DNA of 64,000 nucleotides from Nocardiopsis eucommiae (GCA_018388625.1 CP074402.1:5146001-5210000); one strand, 5' to 3'; counted from the first letter of the stretch, positions 35,667 through 45,920 are shown. Notes: generated by a model not told the origin, from the sequence alone. A program made the numbers and translations.

Positions 35667-36669
35667 TCACTCCGCCGTGTCCCGTGCCTGGCCCTGCGGG
35701 GGCGGCTTCACCGCCTCCGTTGTCTCCTCGGTCCGCTCGACCGCCATCCAGCTCACCGTGAACGGGGTGTTGTTGGTGCGCGCGACGCGGATCGTGAAGC
35801 CGTCCTTGTTCCTGTGGATGGAGGTGATCTCCTTGAGGTTGCCGGGGACGTCGCTGACACCGGTGAGGAAGATCGCCGGGGTCTCCTCGAAGGTGCCCGG
35901 CGCGAACTCGATCCTGGCGCCGCCCCGGAAGTAGTCTCCGGTGGGCTCGTCGGCCACCACCTGGGTCACCAGGCCGGTCACGACCCTGGGCCTGCGTTCC
36001 TCGTGATCCGGACCGGCGACCGTGACCCACGCTCCCTCCTCACGGACGTAGAGGTTCCGACCGGAGGCGACGTAGGCCAGCGTCCCGTCCGCCACCTCCC
36101 GCATCCGGTTCCGGGCTGCGGTGTCGGGGACCCGCACCACCCCGCCCGCCACCGAGGTGTAGTCACGCTGGTCCGCGACGCCCTGGGGCAGGGCGTCCCC
36201 CGGTTCCTGCGGCCAGTCGATCCCACCCTCACCCGCCGTGACCCCCTGGGGAACGGTGATCTCGAACAACGGCAGGTAGGTCTCGTCGGAGTCAGGATCG
36301 ACGACCCGCACCTCGACCAACGTCTCGCCCGAACCGTCGTAGGTGTCGTCCCGGACCACCACGCCGACGACGTCCACGCGGTCGCCCTCGGCCGGTCCGT
36401 CCTCCAGTTCGATCTCGACGGTCTCGGTGCTGGCGACGAGATAGGTGCCCTGATGGGTCGCGGACGCCCCCGGACCGCGGCCACGAAGGGGGCGACGGTC
36501 GCGGTCATATCGGCACCGCCCAGATCGGCGGTGCCCCTGCCGTGGAAGATCCCGCTGCGCCGGTCCAGGGTCTCCCCTCCGCGCTGCCGCCGAGGAGTGC
36601 CCCGAGGACGACCCGGTGGTCCTCGGCGGAGGTCGCTCCGGAGCGCAGGGCCAGGGATCGGATGGTCAT
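35667..36669 (-). CDS. Tail protein with H-type lectin domain
   Basis: Protein of about 334 residues. The N-terminal part (RSGIFHGRGTADLGGADMTA) and a strand-rich middle (VEVRVVDPDSDETYLPLFEI) look like a baseplate adaptor; the C-terminal about 80 residues resemble an H-type lectin fold: TPAIFLTGVSDVPG, KDGFTIRVARTNNTPFTVSW and MAVE. Two one-base deletions are inferred, near 36574 (AEG/GETLDRRSG) and 36479 (AVRG/ASATHQGTY). ATG 36669 follows GGAGGA. Placed directly behind the distal tail gene, it is a likely glycan-binding receptor protein. The following gene starts one base after its stop. Confidence 0.7.
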
Positions 36670-36697
36670 GTGTTCCTCCAGTCGTTGGACGGCGGTG

Positions 36698-37560
36698 TCA
36701 CAGGTAGGCGTCGCGCCAGCGGAAGCGGGCCCAGGACTCGGGTTCGGAGGTCTGCGGGCGGAAGTGGACCGGATTGGTCCCGGGGGCCAGCGTCCAGTGC
36801 TCCGGGGGAACGGACGCGGGAGCGATGTGGTGGAAGCCGTCGACACCGTTGAGGATCACCGTCCCCTGGTCGCAGTCGACGACGAGCCGGTCGGAGCCGG
36901 CCAGGGTGAGGCCGAACTCCAGGGTGGTCCCGGTGGTGCGGTTGATCAGGCGCGGCCGGGAACACGGCCCCGCCACCTCCACCACGGGGTGAGTGGGGCT
37001 GTCCCCGTCGTTGAGCAGGTTCGCCCCGCCTCCGTGAGCCGGCTCACCGTGGTCGAGCGGATACACCAGCGGGTACTCCAGGCCGTCCTCACTGGGCCGG
37101 GGAGGATGGACCGTCTCCCGGCGCTCCGCCCCGTACCTGCGCGGATCGGCACAGGTCCACTGCACCGTGACGATCGGACGCGCGCTCCGGAAGGCCGGGC
37201 CCCCGGGATGACCCGGGCGGTGACCTGCGCGCTGGCCGTAAGAGTCTCCCCGCCCACACAGATCTCCAGAGGATGCTGCCGGGCTCCGTCGGTGAGCGTC
37301 AGCGCCCGGCGCAGCGGGCGCAGCACCCCGTGCACGTCCGCGAGGGAGTCGGCCCCGGTCAGTACCCCGACGGCCGTGACCAGCCGCTGTCCCGCCAGGG
37401 CCGCCCCCGGCCAGGCGCCGTGCCGGGCCGCGCGCTCGACGTTGCCGGTCTCGATCTCGGGCAGATCGTCCCAGCCCTCCAACTCGGTCAGGGCCAGCCC
37501 GCGTCCGTCGAACAGCAGCCGTCCGCGCCAGCGGATCTGTCCCTCCCGGAGTCCGCTCAT
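36698..37560 (-). CDS. Distal tail protein (Dit-like)
   Basis: Siphophage distal tail protein of about 287 residues. N-terminal ring part: IRWRGRLLFDGRGLALTELE, LAGQRLVTAVGVLTG, LRPLRRALTLTDGA. Then PIVTVQWTCADPRRYGAERR, the actinophage Dit hallmark, and a galectin-like end (RLINRTTGTTLEFGLTLAGS, VDCDQGTVILNG, WARFRWRDAYL). One missing base in the C run 37200-37204 separates ARVIPG from GPAFRSARP. ATG 37560 overlaps the tape-measure stop (TGATG). Its place right after the tape measure is canonical. Confidence 0.82.
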
Positions 37561-39624
37561 CACATGCCTCTCGATCGCATCAGGAACATGAGGCGGTCCC
37601 CGACCTCGTGCGGCGACATCTCCTCCGTGGCCTCGAACCGCTCGATGTTGACCACCGGACCGCCCTGGGTGAGCGGGGAGCCGGACCGGGCCGCCGCGTG
37701 GTCGCGCACCTCCAGGGACGCGGGGACCACCCGTTTGGTGATCTCACCGCTGACGTCTCCGAGCTGGCCGCGCAGGTCCGGGAAGCGGTCGTCGATCCCG
37801 TCCATGAGGCCGTCCATGATCATCCGCCCGGCCGGGGTGAGCAGCTTCTTGTCCACCCGCGCCGGACCCTTCCAGTCCGGGATCAGGTCGGTGAGCCCGG
37901 AGAGCTTGTCCTTGACCTTCTGCCAGAGCGCGTCGATACCGTCGATGAGCCCCCGGACGATGTCCTTGCCGGCGTTCAGCAGGAAGTTCTTCGCGTCGGA
38001 GAAGAAGCCCTTGATCTCCTCTGGCAGGTCACCGACGAACTCCAGGACCGCCTTGACCTTGTCCTCGACCCCCGTGCGCAGGGCCTCGAACTTCTCGACC
38101 GCCCACTTCCGGGCGTTCTCGAACGCGTTGCTGATCGCGGTGGCGATGCCGCTGACGATCCCGCCCAGCCGTTCGCGGATCGCGGAGAAGACCGCCCCGA
38201 TCCGTTCACGCAGCCCCTCGACCAGCTCCACCACCCAGGTGACGGCGGCCCTGATCGTGTCCAGGACCGTCTGCCAGGCCGCGTCGATCAGCTCCACCAC
38301 CCAGTCCCACGCCGCCTGGACGGCACCGGTGACCCGCTCCCAGACGCTGGTGAGGAACTCGACGATGGTCTCGGCCACTCCCGTGATCTTCTCGACCAGC
38401 CAGTCCCAGACCTCGCCGGTCTTCTCCACCAGCCAGTCCCAGGCCTCACCGATGAACGCGGTGATCTCGTCCCAGTAGGTGAACAGGAGGGCGAACGGGT
38501 GGTGGGCGAGGATCGTCGTGATCCACTCCCAGGCGGTCTCGATGAGACCGAGAAGGGCGTCCCAGAAGTCCTGCGCGGCCTCCAGCAGCGCCGTCCACAT
38601 GCCCGGTAACGTCTCCGTGAAGAAGGCCATGACCCCTTCGGCGATCTCCTTCACGAAGGAGAAGACCCCGTCGACGATCTCCCGGAAGGTCTCGGAGTTC
38701 TGGTAGGCGTACACGAGGCCGGCGACCAGTGCGCCCAGGGCCGTGACGATGAGGCCGATCGGGTTGGCCTTCATGACGGTGTTCAGCGCCTTCTGCGCCC
38801 CGGCCATCAGGTTGCTGCCGATCGCCCCCGCCTTGGCCGCCACCCCTCCCTTGGTCGCGTTCCTGCCGAAGCCGTCGGCCCCGGCTCCCGCCGTCCGGTA
38901 CCCGGTGGCCAGATCGCGCAGCGCCTGGGTGCCGGTGGAGAACCCTGGGCGACCACCGGGGCCGCCGCGTCGACGAGCCTGCTCGCCAGCGCCCGACCGA
39001 TCCGTTCTCCGGCGGCGGGCAGCGTGGCGCTGAGTGTCTCACCGACCTGACCTCCGAACGCCTGGACGGCGGGGGCATGTTCGAGAGACCGCTCTCGATC
39101 ATCTCGTTGGCCTTGTCCGCGAGCAGGGTGCCGCCCTGGTTACCGGCTTCTCCCGCCCCGTCCGTGACCTTGTCGGTCAGGCGGCGCCCGGCCTCGGCCC
39201 CCAGGGTCTCGACCGCCCCGGGCAGGGCGTCGAGTCCCTTCCCGATGAGTTCGGCCGCCTGGGAGGCGGCCCCGGAGGCGCTGCCGGGCAGCCCGGAGAA
39301 CATCTCGCTCACCCGAGGGGACACCCCGGTGGTCATGGCCGCGCCGAGCTGGGCGCCGATGCTCTGGCCGGCGCCGACAAGAGTGCTGGTCAGGGTGTCG
39401 GAGATCTGCTGCCCGTAGGCCTGGACGGCCGGGGGCGCGCCGGACAACCCGGCGGAGATCCGTTCGTTGATGGCGCCCGCGAGCTGCTCACTAACCTGAC
39501 CACCCGCGTCCCTGCCGACCTGCGGCAGCGTCGCGAAGTCCTGCTCCAGCTGCTTCCTGACCTGCTCACCGATGCTGTTCAACTCGGGAATCATCTGGAC
39601 ACGCACGGACACGGCGCCGGACAT
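37560..39624 (-). CDS. Tape measure protein
   Basis: Phage tape measure of about 688 residues. N-terminal helical part (VRVQMIPELNSIGEQVRKQL, repeated GQ/SEQL and GLSGAPPAVQAYGQQI units), a membrane-like stretch (ANPIGLIVTALGALVAGLVY) near the middle, and then long amphipathic helices with repeated tryptophans (EAWDWLVEKTGEVWDWLVEK, AAWDWVVELIDAAW). Two one-base deletions are inferred, in the G run 39071-39075 and the C run 38943-38945; repair keeps it continuous. ATG 39624 follows AGAGGTGA. By the known rule of about 0.15 nm per residue it would set a tail near 100 nm. First gene of the tail operon. Confidence 0.85.
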
Positions 39625-39796
39625 GGCTCACCTCTGCTCGGCCGTCGGGGGCAACGGTCCCGGGGACCGGGGACGTGGGGGCGGACGGACACGACGCGGC
39701 CCGGAACGGGCGGGAGAGGAGGGCGCGGCCGAGCGACTGGACGGCTCTGGGCGGCGGAACGCGCGTCGGACGTGCAAGAACCCCGGAAACACGAAA

Positions 39797-39815
39797 ACCC
39801 GGCTCTGGGCCGGGT
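39797..39815. repeat. Small inverted repeat
   Basis: ACCCGGC, TCTGG, GCCGGGT: a 7-bp hairpin preceded by GAAA, in the leader of the tail operon. It could be a weak terminator or attenuator. Confidence 0.4.
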
Positions 39816-39878
39816 CGGACACACCTGTGGTGCTCTCCATAAGCGTGCCACACCTCATGGATCCCCCACAAGGGCCCG

Positions 39879-39890
39879 AACCGATCGGTT
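39879..39890. promoter_or_regulatory. 12-bp palindrome upstream of the tail operon
   Basis: AACCGATCGGTT is a perfect 12-bp palindrome 255 bases before the tape-measure start and 323 before the acyltransferase start. A repressor site is possible. Confidence 0.4.
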
Positions 39891-40212
39891 AGGGACGGAC
39901 GGGGTGGGACAGCGTCGCGCTCGCCGAGGCCGGCCGGGGCCGTGCGATCCCCCGGTGTCGTGTGAGTACGCGGCAGACACACACCCGGATGTGACCCCGC
40001 GCACACGTTCTCCCTGTTCAGGGATACGCATTCACACAGATTCCATCTCGACTCGACAACAGCCCCCGTCCCTCACACAGGACACACCCCGGTGCTGCTG
40101 ATACTGGACCGGCAGGGCGTCTCCCTCAGCCCCCACCGCGTGCCCGGCACCCCGTCGCCCGAACGGCCCGGCTGGCCCCTGCCCTCACCTCCTTCGAGCC
40201 CGAGGCAGACCC

Positions 40213-42339
40213 GTGTCCGTTTCCGCCCTGAACCGCGCCCACGACCCCGTCACACCCCACGTGACCCGCCGCCGCCCCGACATCGAGGGGCTACGCGCCG
40301 TCGCCGCCCTGCTGATCGCCGTCTACCACATCTGGTTCGGCACGGTCTCCGGCGGAGTCGACGTCTTCCTGCTGCTCACCGGCTTCCTCATCACCGGGTC
40401 GCTGGTCCGGGCCATGGAACGCGACGGGCGCGTCGACGTCGCCGCCTTCTGGACCAAGCTGGTCAAGCGGCTCTTCCCGCGGGCGCGGTCGTGCTCGCCG
40501 CCGTCCTGGTGACGGCCCACGCGTACTTCCCGCGTTCCCAGTGGACGACCGTCATCGAGGACGTGTGGGCGGCCGCCCTCTACTACGGGAACTGGCACCT
40601 GGCGCTGGGATCGGTCGACTACATGGCGGAGAACTCCGCCGCCAGCCCCGTCCAGCACTTCTGGTCCCTGGCCGTGCAGGGGCAGTTCTACCTGCTGTGG
40701 CCGGTCCTGATCGGCGTCGCCGCGCTGGTCGCCGTCCGGCTGGGCCGGTCGGTCCGCCGGGGCGCCGCCGTGGCGGTGGGCGCGGTCTTCGCCGGTTCCT
40801 TCGCCTACTCGTTGTGGATCACCTGGACCGAGCCGGTGTGGGCCTACTTCGACACCGGTGCCCGCCTGTGGGAACTGGCCCTGGGCGGTCTGCTCGCGCT
40901 CTTCGTGCACCGGGTGGACCTGCCCGGCTGGGCGCGGACGGCCGCCGGGTGGCTCGGGCTGGTCGCGCTGGTCCTGTGCGGGTTCGTGATCGGCGACTCC
41001 CTGCCCTATCCGGGCTACGCCTCCCTGTGGCCCACCCTGGCGGCCCTGCTGATCATCCTCGCGGGCGCGGGCCGGGCGGAGAACGGCCGACTGTCCGCCA
41101 ACCGGCTCCTGGGCGCCCGCCCGCTGACCTGGCTGGGCGGGCACGCCTACACCCTGTTCCTGTGGCACTGGCCGGTGCTCGTCCTGCACCTGGAGCTGAC
41201 CGGCCTGGACCGTCCCACCCCCGGCGGCGGCCTCCTCGTCCTGGCGGTGTCCCTCGCGGCGGCGCTGGCCACCAGCTGGCTGGTGGACGGCGGCGTGAAC
41301 CGGGCCACCCGCGGGCTCCGCACCCCGGTGTGGTCGCTGGCGGCCGGAGTGCTCTTCGTCGTCCCCGTGCTGGTGGCGGGCTCCCTGTGGGGGCAGTCGA
41401 TCGAACGCGACCGGCAGCTGCGCACCGAGCTGAGCTCGAACCCGCTCGCCTACCCGGGCGCCGCGGTCCACCTCGATCAGGACCTGGCGCGGAACCTGCC
41501 CGCGTTGCCGATCTACCCGGACACGACCACGGTCGCCCGGGACACCATCGACCAGACCCGTGAGTGCAACGCGCTGAGCAACCAGCCGGAGGTGGTCACC
41601 TGCGAGTTCGGGGACGTGCGCTCCGACTACACGATCGCCCTGGTGGGCAGCTCCCACGTCCGGCACTGGTTCCAGGCTTTGGAGACCCTGGCCGACCAGC
41701 ACGGGTGGCGACTGGTCACCATGACCAAGAACGCCTGCCAGTTCAGCGCCGAGGAGCAGTGGTACCGGGGGCGGAGTTCCCCGAGTGCACCCAGTGGAAC
41801 GACAACGTCATGGCCGCGCTGGACGAACTGGAGCCGGACACGGTCTTCACCCTGGCCTCGCTGACGAGCGTGCGCACCGGCCCCGACGAGCACGTCCCCG
41901 CGGGCTTCGTGGAGCGTTGGCGCCAGCTCGACGAGCGGGGCGTGGACGTCGTCGCGGTCCGGGACACCCCCGGTTCTCCTTCCGGGTCCCCGACTGCACC
42001 GACCGCAACCACCGGTCGGAGTGCGCGGAGCCGAGGTCCCACTCGATGGCGGCGGAGGCCCCCTACGAGGAGCTCACCGACGTCCCGGCCAACACCCGCT
42101 TCCTGGACATGACCAACTACCTGTGCCAGGAGGAGGTGTGCCACGGAGTGATCGGGAACCAGCTGGTGTACTACGACACCAACCACTTCTCGTACTCCTT
42201 CTCCCAGTCCCTGGCGATGGTCATGGAGCCCTATCTGCTGGCCGCCGCGAACCGGGCGCCCGAGGCGGAGCTGACCCTCGCGGAGGCCGCCCTGCCGCTC
42301 CAGGAGGCAGCCGCCGAGGAGGGCGGCAACCAGTCCTGA
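40213..42339 (+). CDS. Acyltransferase 3 with C-terminal SGNH domain (OafA/YrhL-like)
   Basis: Membrane acyltransferase of about 709 residues that transfers acyl groups to envelope glycans. N-terminal acyltransferase-3 part: RRRPDIEGLRAVAALLIAVY with the catalytic-type His in YHIWFG, GVDVFLLLTGFLITGSL, and ten membrane segments. C-terminal periplasmic-side SGNH domain: IALVGSSHVRHWFQALETLA and YYDTNHFSYSFSQSLA with the Asp-His pair. Three one-base deletions are inferred at 40476-40478, 41767-41771 and 41967-41971. GTG 40213 follows CGAGGCAG. It is divergent from the tail operon and convergent with the glycosyltransferase gene. Confidence 0.87.
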
Positions 42340-42345
42340 CGGGCC

Positions 42346-43445
42346 TCAGCCGAGCTCGCCCCGGAGCCTGCGCCCGTGCAGCACGCGCAGGCGGTCCACC
42401 CAGTCGTCGTGCTCGGGCGCGTGGAAGTGGTTCTGCTCGCCCCACTCCCGGCTGGGCCGCCGGAACCGGGTGGCACGCAGGTCCGCCAGGGTGCCGAACA
42501 GGCCGCTGCCCTCGAAGACCGCGTTGCCCGCCCCCGGACCGACCCCGAAGTCGGTGAGGACCAGGGTGGGCACCCGGTGCGCGAGGGCCTCGACCACCGC
42601 GGCGGAACCGACCGCCACCAGACCGCGCGCCCGGTCGAGCTGGTCGGACAGACGCCCCGACCGGAAGACCAGGGTGTGGTCCTCCGTCAGGTCGGCGCGG
42701 ACCAGGGAGCGCCAGGACTCCACGAACGGGAGGCGGTCTCCCGGATCCCGTCCGAGGTGGACGACGACCTCCAGGTCGGGTCGGCTCTCCGCCAGCTCGG
42801 TGAGGGCCAGCAGGACGCTCCGGCGCCCGCGTTCGGTGTCCGGCGCCCCGGGGTGGGCGGCGTACACGATCCGGTCACGCCGGGCGCCCCGGTCCTCGCT
42901 CCGCCGCCCGAGCGGCAGGCTGCCCAGCCCCACCTCACCCCGGACGCCGAGGCTCTCCCCCAGGGCGGTGTACTCCGCGACCTCGCGGCGGCTGTGCGCC
43001 ACGAGCAGGTCGACCCTGGAACGGTGCAGCCACTCCCCTCCGCCGCGGGCAGCGAGAGCGCCGGAAGCGCGGACACCACCACCGGCCGGTACCGGCGGAC
43101 CACGGACCTCAGGGAGCAGGACAGCGTCTCCACCAGCGGACCTGAGCAGTTGAGCAGCACGACGTCGGGCCGGTGGCGTCGGACCAGGGAGCGGACCTGG
43201 CGCGCGGTGAGCACCGGGACGCGCAGCCCGGCCTGCCGGCTGCCCTCGGTCTCGTCACGGATCCGGGCCGGGGAGGGGGTCCGGTCGGTGCGGGCCACCG
43301 CGAGCCCGACCGTGGTTCCGGCTCCGGAGAGCCGGTCGAGCATGGCGACGGTGAGACCGACCCGCTCCGACGAGTCGGACACCGCCAGGATCGTGGGCGC
43401 CCCGACCCGGGTAGCGGGGCGGCTCCCAGTGGGAATGAGGGTCAC
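42346..43445 (-). CDS. DUF6716-like putative glycosyltransferase
   Basis: Protein of about 366 residues resembling the DUF6716 group, putative GT-B glycosyltransferases next to wall-polymer genes. Start TILAVSDSSERVGLTVAMLD, then RPDVVLLNCSGPLVETLS, VDLLVAHSRREVAEYTALGE, RIVYAAHPGAPDTERGRRSV, LEVVVHLGRDPGDRLPF, and the acceptor loop VAVGSAAVVEALAHRVPTLV with VLTDFGVG. One base is missing in the C run 43035-43038. GTG 43445 follows GGAGG. It belongs functionally with the CDP-polyol genes at 25-29 kb, from which it is separated by the tail locus. Confidence 0.75.
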
Positions 43446-43533
43446 GAAGCCGCCTCCTTGGCGTTCCGGATGGAGCTCCCAGGCTACACACGGAGAGTGA
43501 CCACTCGGGAACGCATGGTTCGGAGAAGGCGAA

Positions 43534-43562
43534 CGGCGGCCGCCCCTCGGGGACGGCCGCCG
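43534..43562 (-). terminator. Hairpin terminator
   Basis: CGGCGGCCGCCCC / GGGG-A-CGGCCGCCG with one bulge and a two-base loop, just after the crotonase stop on the minus strand. Confidence 0.65.
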
Positions 43563-43574
43563 GGTGTGCGGGCG

Positions 43575-44339
43575 CTACTCGCCCTTCCAGACGGGGTCGC
43601 GCTTCTCGGCGAAGGCGATCGCCCCCTCCATGGCGTCCTGGCTGACGAACACGGGGCCCGCCAGTTCGTTCTGCCGGTCCCACATCTGGTCCGAGGACCA
43701 GTCGTCCGAGGCCTGGATGATCTGCTTGGAGACCTTCAGGGCCAGCGGGCCGTTGGGGGTGATCCGGGCCGCCAGGGCGCGGGCACCCTCCAGGGCGCCT
43801 CCGCTCTCGGTGACCTGGTTGACCAGACCGAGCTCGGCCAGGCGTCCCGCGCCGACGAAGTCACCGGTCAGGGCGAACTCCATCGCGATGTTGCGTGGGA
43901 TGCGGTGCTGGAGGCGGAGGAGCCCACCGGCTCCGGCGACCAGGCCGCGCTTGACCTCGGGGATGCCGAACTTCGCGTCGTCCGCCGCCACGACCAGGTC
44001 GCAGGCGAGCACCGCCTCGAACCCGCCCGCGAGGGCGTACCCCTCGACCGCCGCGATGAGGGGCTTCTTGGGGCCGCGCTCGGCGAAGCCGCCGAACCCG
44101 CGTCCCTCGACCACCGGGACCTCGCCCTTCATGAAGGCCTTGAGGTCCATCCCGGCGCAGAAGGTGCCACCGGCGCCGGTGATGATCGCGACGTTGACGT
44201 CCTTGCGGGCGTCCACGTCGTCCAGGGCCTCCGCGATGCGCGTCGCGACCGCCGCGTTCACGGCGTTCTTCGCCTTGGGACGGTTGATGGTGATGACGGC
44301 GACGCCGTCCTCAGCCGTGTAGAGAACCTCGTCGGACAC
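43575..44339 (-). CDS. Enoyl-CoA hydratase/isomerase (crotonase)
   Basis: Crotonase of 254 residues. Oxyanion-hole segments are GGTFCAGMDLKAF and VEGYALAGGFEAVLACDLVV; AKFGIPEVKRGLVAGAGGLL is the usual core, where the hydratase glutamate would be the Glu of PEVKRG; the second position is unusual (AGAGGL). The start GTG 44339 follows AGGAGGAC. It begins nine bases after the dehydrogenase stop, so they form a beta-oxidation-type pair: hydration then oxidation of an acyl-CoA. Substrate chain unknown. Confidence 0.88.
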   Translation of the reverse strand: MSDEVLYTAEDGVAVITINRPKAKNAVNAAVATRIAEALDDVDARKDVNVAIITGAGGTFCAGMDLKAFMKGEVPVVEGRGFGGFAERGPKKPLIAAVEGYALAGGFEAVLACDLVVAADDAKFGIPEVKRGLVAGAGGLLRLQHRIPRNIAMEFALTGDFVGAGRLAELGLVNQVTESGGALEGARALAARITPNGPLALKVSKQIIQASDDWSSDQMWDRQNELAGPVFVSQDAMEGAIAFAEKRDPVWKGE

Positions 44340-44348
44340 GGTGTCCTC

Positions 44349-45122
44349 CTACTTCGGGGGCATGCGGAGGCCGCCGTCGATCCGGACGACCTCCCCGTTG
44401 ACGTAGCTGACCTCCAGCAGGGTCCGGGCCAGCTTGCCGAACTCGGCGGCGGTGCCCAGGCGCTTGGGGAAGGGGACCGGGGCGGCGAGGCGCTGCTTGA
44501 ACTCCTCCGAGCCCGGGCCGTCGCCGTAGATGGGCGTCTCCAGGATGCCGGGGGCGATGGTGTTCACGGTGACGCCGATGGCCGCGAGGTCGCGCGCCGC
44601 AGGGAGGGTCATACCGATCACGCCGCCCTTGGAGGAGGAGTAGGCGATCTGACCGATCTGGCCCTCGATGCCCGCGAGGGAGGCGGTGTTGAGGATGGAG
44701 CCGCGCTCGCCGTCCTCGTTGACCGGTTCGGTCTTCGCGATCTCGGCCGCCGACAGGCGCAGCACGTTGAAGGTGCCGATGAGGTTGACCTGGATGACCT
44801 TCTGGTAGCTGTCCAGGTCGTGGGGGTTGCCGTTCCGGTCCACCGTGCGGGTCGCCCAGCCGATCCCGGCACAGGAGACCGCGACCCGGAAGGGTTTTCC
44901 GGTGTCGACGGCGGCCTGGACGGCCGCCTTGACCTGGTCCTCCTGGGAGACGTCGGTGGAGACGAAGACGCCACCGATCTCCTTGGCGACCGCCTCGCCG
45001 CGCTCGGCGTTGAGGTCGGCGATGACGACGGTGGCTCCGGCGGAGGCGAGTTCCTTGGCGGTGGCCTCACCGAGGCCGCTGGCGCCGCCCGAGACGAGGG
45101 CGGAGATTCCGTTGAGATCCAT
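44349..45122 (-). CDS. Short-chain 3-hydroxyacyl-CoA dehydrogenase (HSD10-like)
   Basis: NAD-dependent short-chain dehydrogenase of 257 residues, like type 2 3-hydroxyacyl-CoA dehydrogenase. Cofactor motif ALVSGGASGLGEATAKELAS, NAG-type motif VSCAGIGWA, catalytic Ser in ILNTASLAG, Tyr-Lys in IAYSSSKGGVIG, and the end VNGEVVRIDGGLRMPPK. ATG 45122 begins the unit; the crotonase gene follows at once. Together they suggest a short or branched acyl-CoA oxidation step. Confidence 0.88.
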   Translation of the reverse strand: MDLNGISALVSGGASGLGEATAKELASAGATVVIADLNAERGEAVAKEIGGVFVSTDVSQEDQVKAAVQAAVDTGKPFRVAVSCAGIGWATRTVDRNGNPHDLDSYQKVIQVNLIGTFNVLRLSAAEIAKTEPVNEDGERGSILNTASLAGIEGQIGQIAYSSSKGGVIGMTLPAARDLAAIGVTVNTIAPGILETPIYGDGPGSEEFKQRLAAPVPFPKRLGTAAEFGKLARTLLEVSYVNGEVVRIDGGLRMPPK

Positions 45123-45324
45123 GGCCGCACTCTACAGAGAATGTGACCCGCGCACTAGAACCGGGTTCGGTTAATCACGGGTAACGCCCTGACCAGCGCC
45201 GTTGGAACCCACTGGAGCGGGTATGAGCGGGGCACGTTCTTCTGTCGTCACTCAGCGCTACCTTCCTGTAATGCGAAGAACAGCGACACTAGAGTGGCCC
45301 CAGGAATCGACCCAGGAGGATTCG

Positions 45325-45920
45325 ATGGCCGAGCCGCTCCCCGACTGGTTCCTCACCCCGCCCGGGGGCTGGACCGCTGATGACATGGACCGACTTCCTC
45401 CGGGGGTACCCCGGATGGAACTCATCGACGGAGCGCTCGTCTTGCTTTCCCCCAGACCCGTTTTCACTCGCACGTCATGCGCCACCTGGCCAACGCTCTG
45501 GAGGAAGTGGCGCCGAAGAACGTCGACGTCCTTCTGGAGATGACGATGAAGCTGGGCAGGTACCAGCGGCCCGAACCCGACATCCTCGTCTACGAGTTCG
45601 AGGAGGGGAGGGACGACCACATCGACTGGTACCAGGCCACCCACGTCCCGCCCGAGGACGTCCTCATCGCGATCGAGATCGTCTCCCCGGAGTCCCGGGA
45701 GCGGGACCGCACCACCAAACCGATGAAGTACGCGGCAGCCGGAATCCCGCACTTCTGGCGGATCGAACCGGAGGAGACGGGACCCGTGATCCACGTGTAC
45801 GAACTCGACGGGGGCCGTGATCCCCGCTACGTTCCGACCACCATCGCCCGGGAGCGGCTCATGCTGGACGTGCCCTTCCCGATCGACGTCGACGTGCGGG
45901 CGCTGGCGCCTCGGCACTGA
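45325..45920 (+). CDS. Uma2-family (DUF820) nuclease-fold protein
   Basis: Protein of about 198 residues of the Uma2 family, with a PD-(D/E)XK nuclease-like fold. N-terminal GWTADDMDRLPPGVPRMELI and DGALVLLSP, then RPEPDILVYEFEE with the acidic residue, VLIAIEIVSPESRERDRTTK containing the E-x-V-x(n)-K core, and YAAAGIPHFWRIEPE. ATG 45325 follows CAGGAGGA. One base is missing in the C run 45449-45453; repair gives LLSPQTRFHSHVMRHLANAL. Role unknown; such genes are abundant in actinomycetes. Confidence 0.87.

Larger units (their letters stand above)
39625..40212. other. Control region of the tail operon
   Basis: 588 bases between the divergent tape-measure and acyltransferase genes. No gene is visible. 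It holds a 7-bp hairpin (39797-39815) and the palindrome at 39879-39890, and should carry both promoters. Confidence 0.5.

Noticed and set aside
29052..39624. Complete prophage
   Set aside because: No integrase, capsid, portal, terminase or lysis gene and no attachment-site repeats seen at the edges.
30976..39624. Contractile (R-type) tailocin or eCIS
   Set aside because: No sheath, baseplate wedge or AAA+ ATPase gene; tube and tape measure are of the flexible siphophage kind.
45325..45920. Uma2 protein as part of a restriction or defence system
   Set aside because: It stands alone with no methylase, helicase or toxin partner; the family is common and of unknown role.
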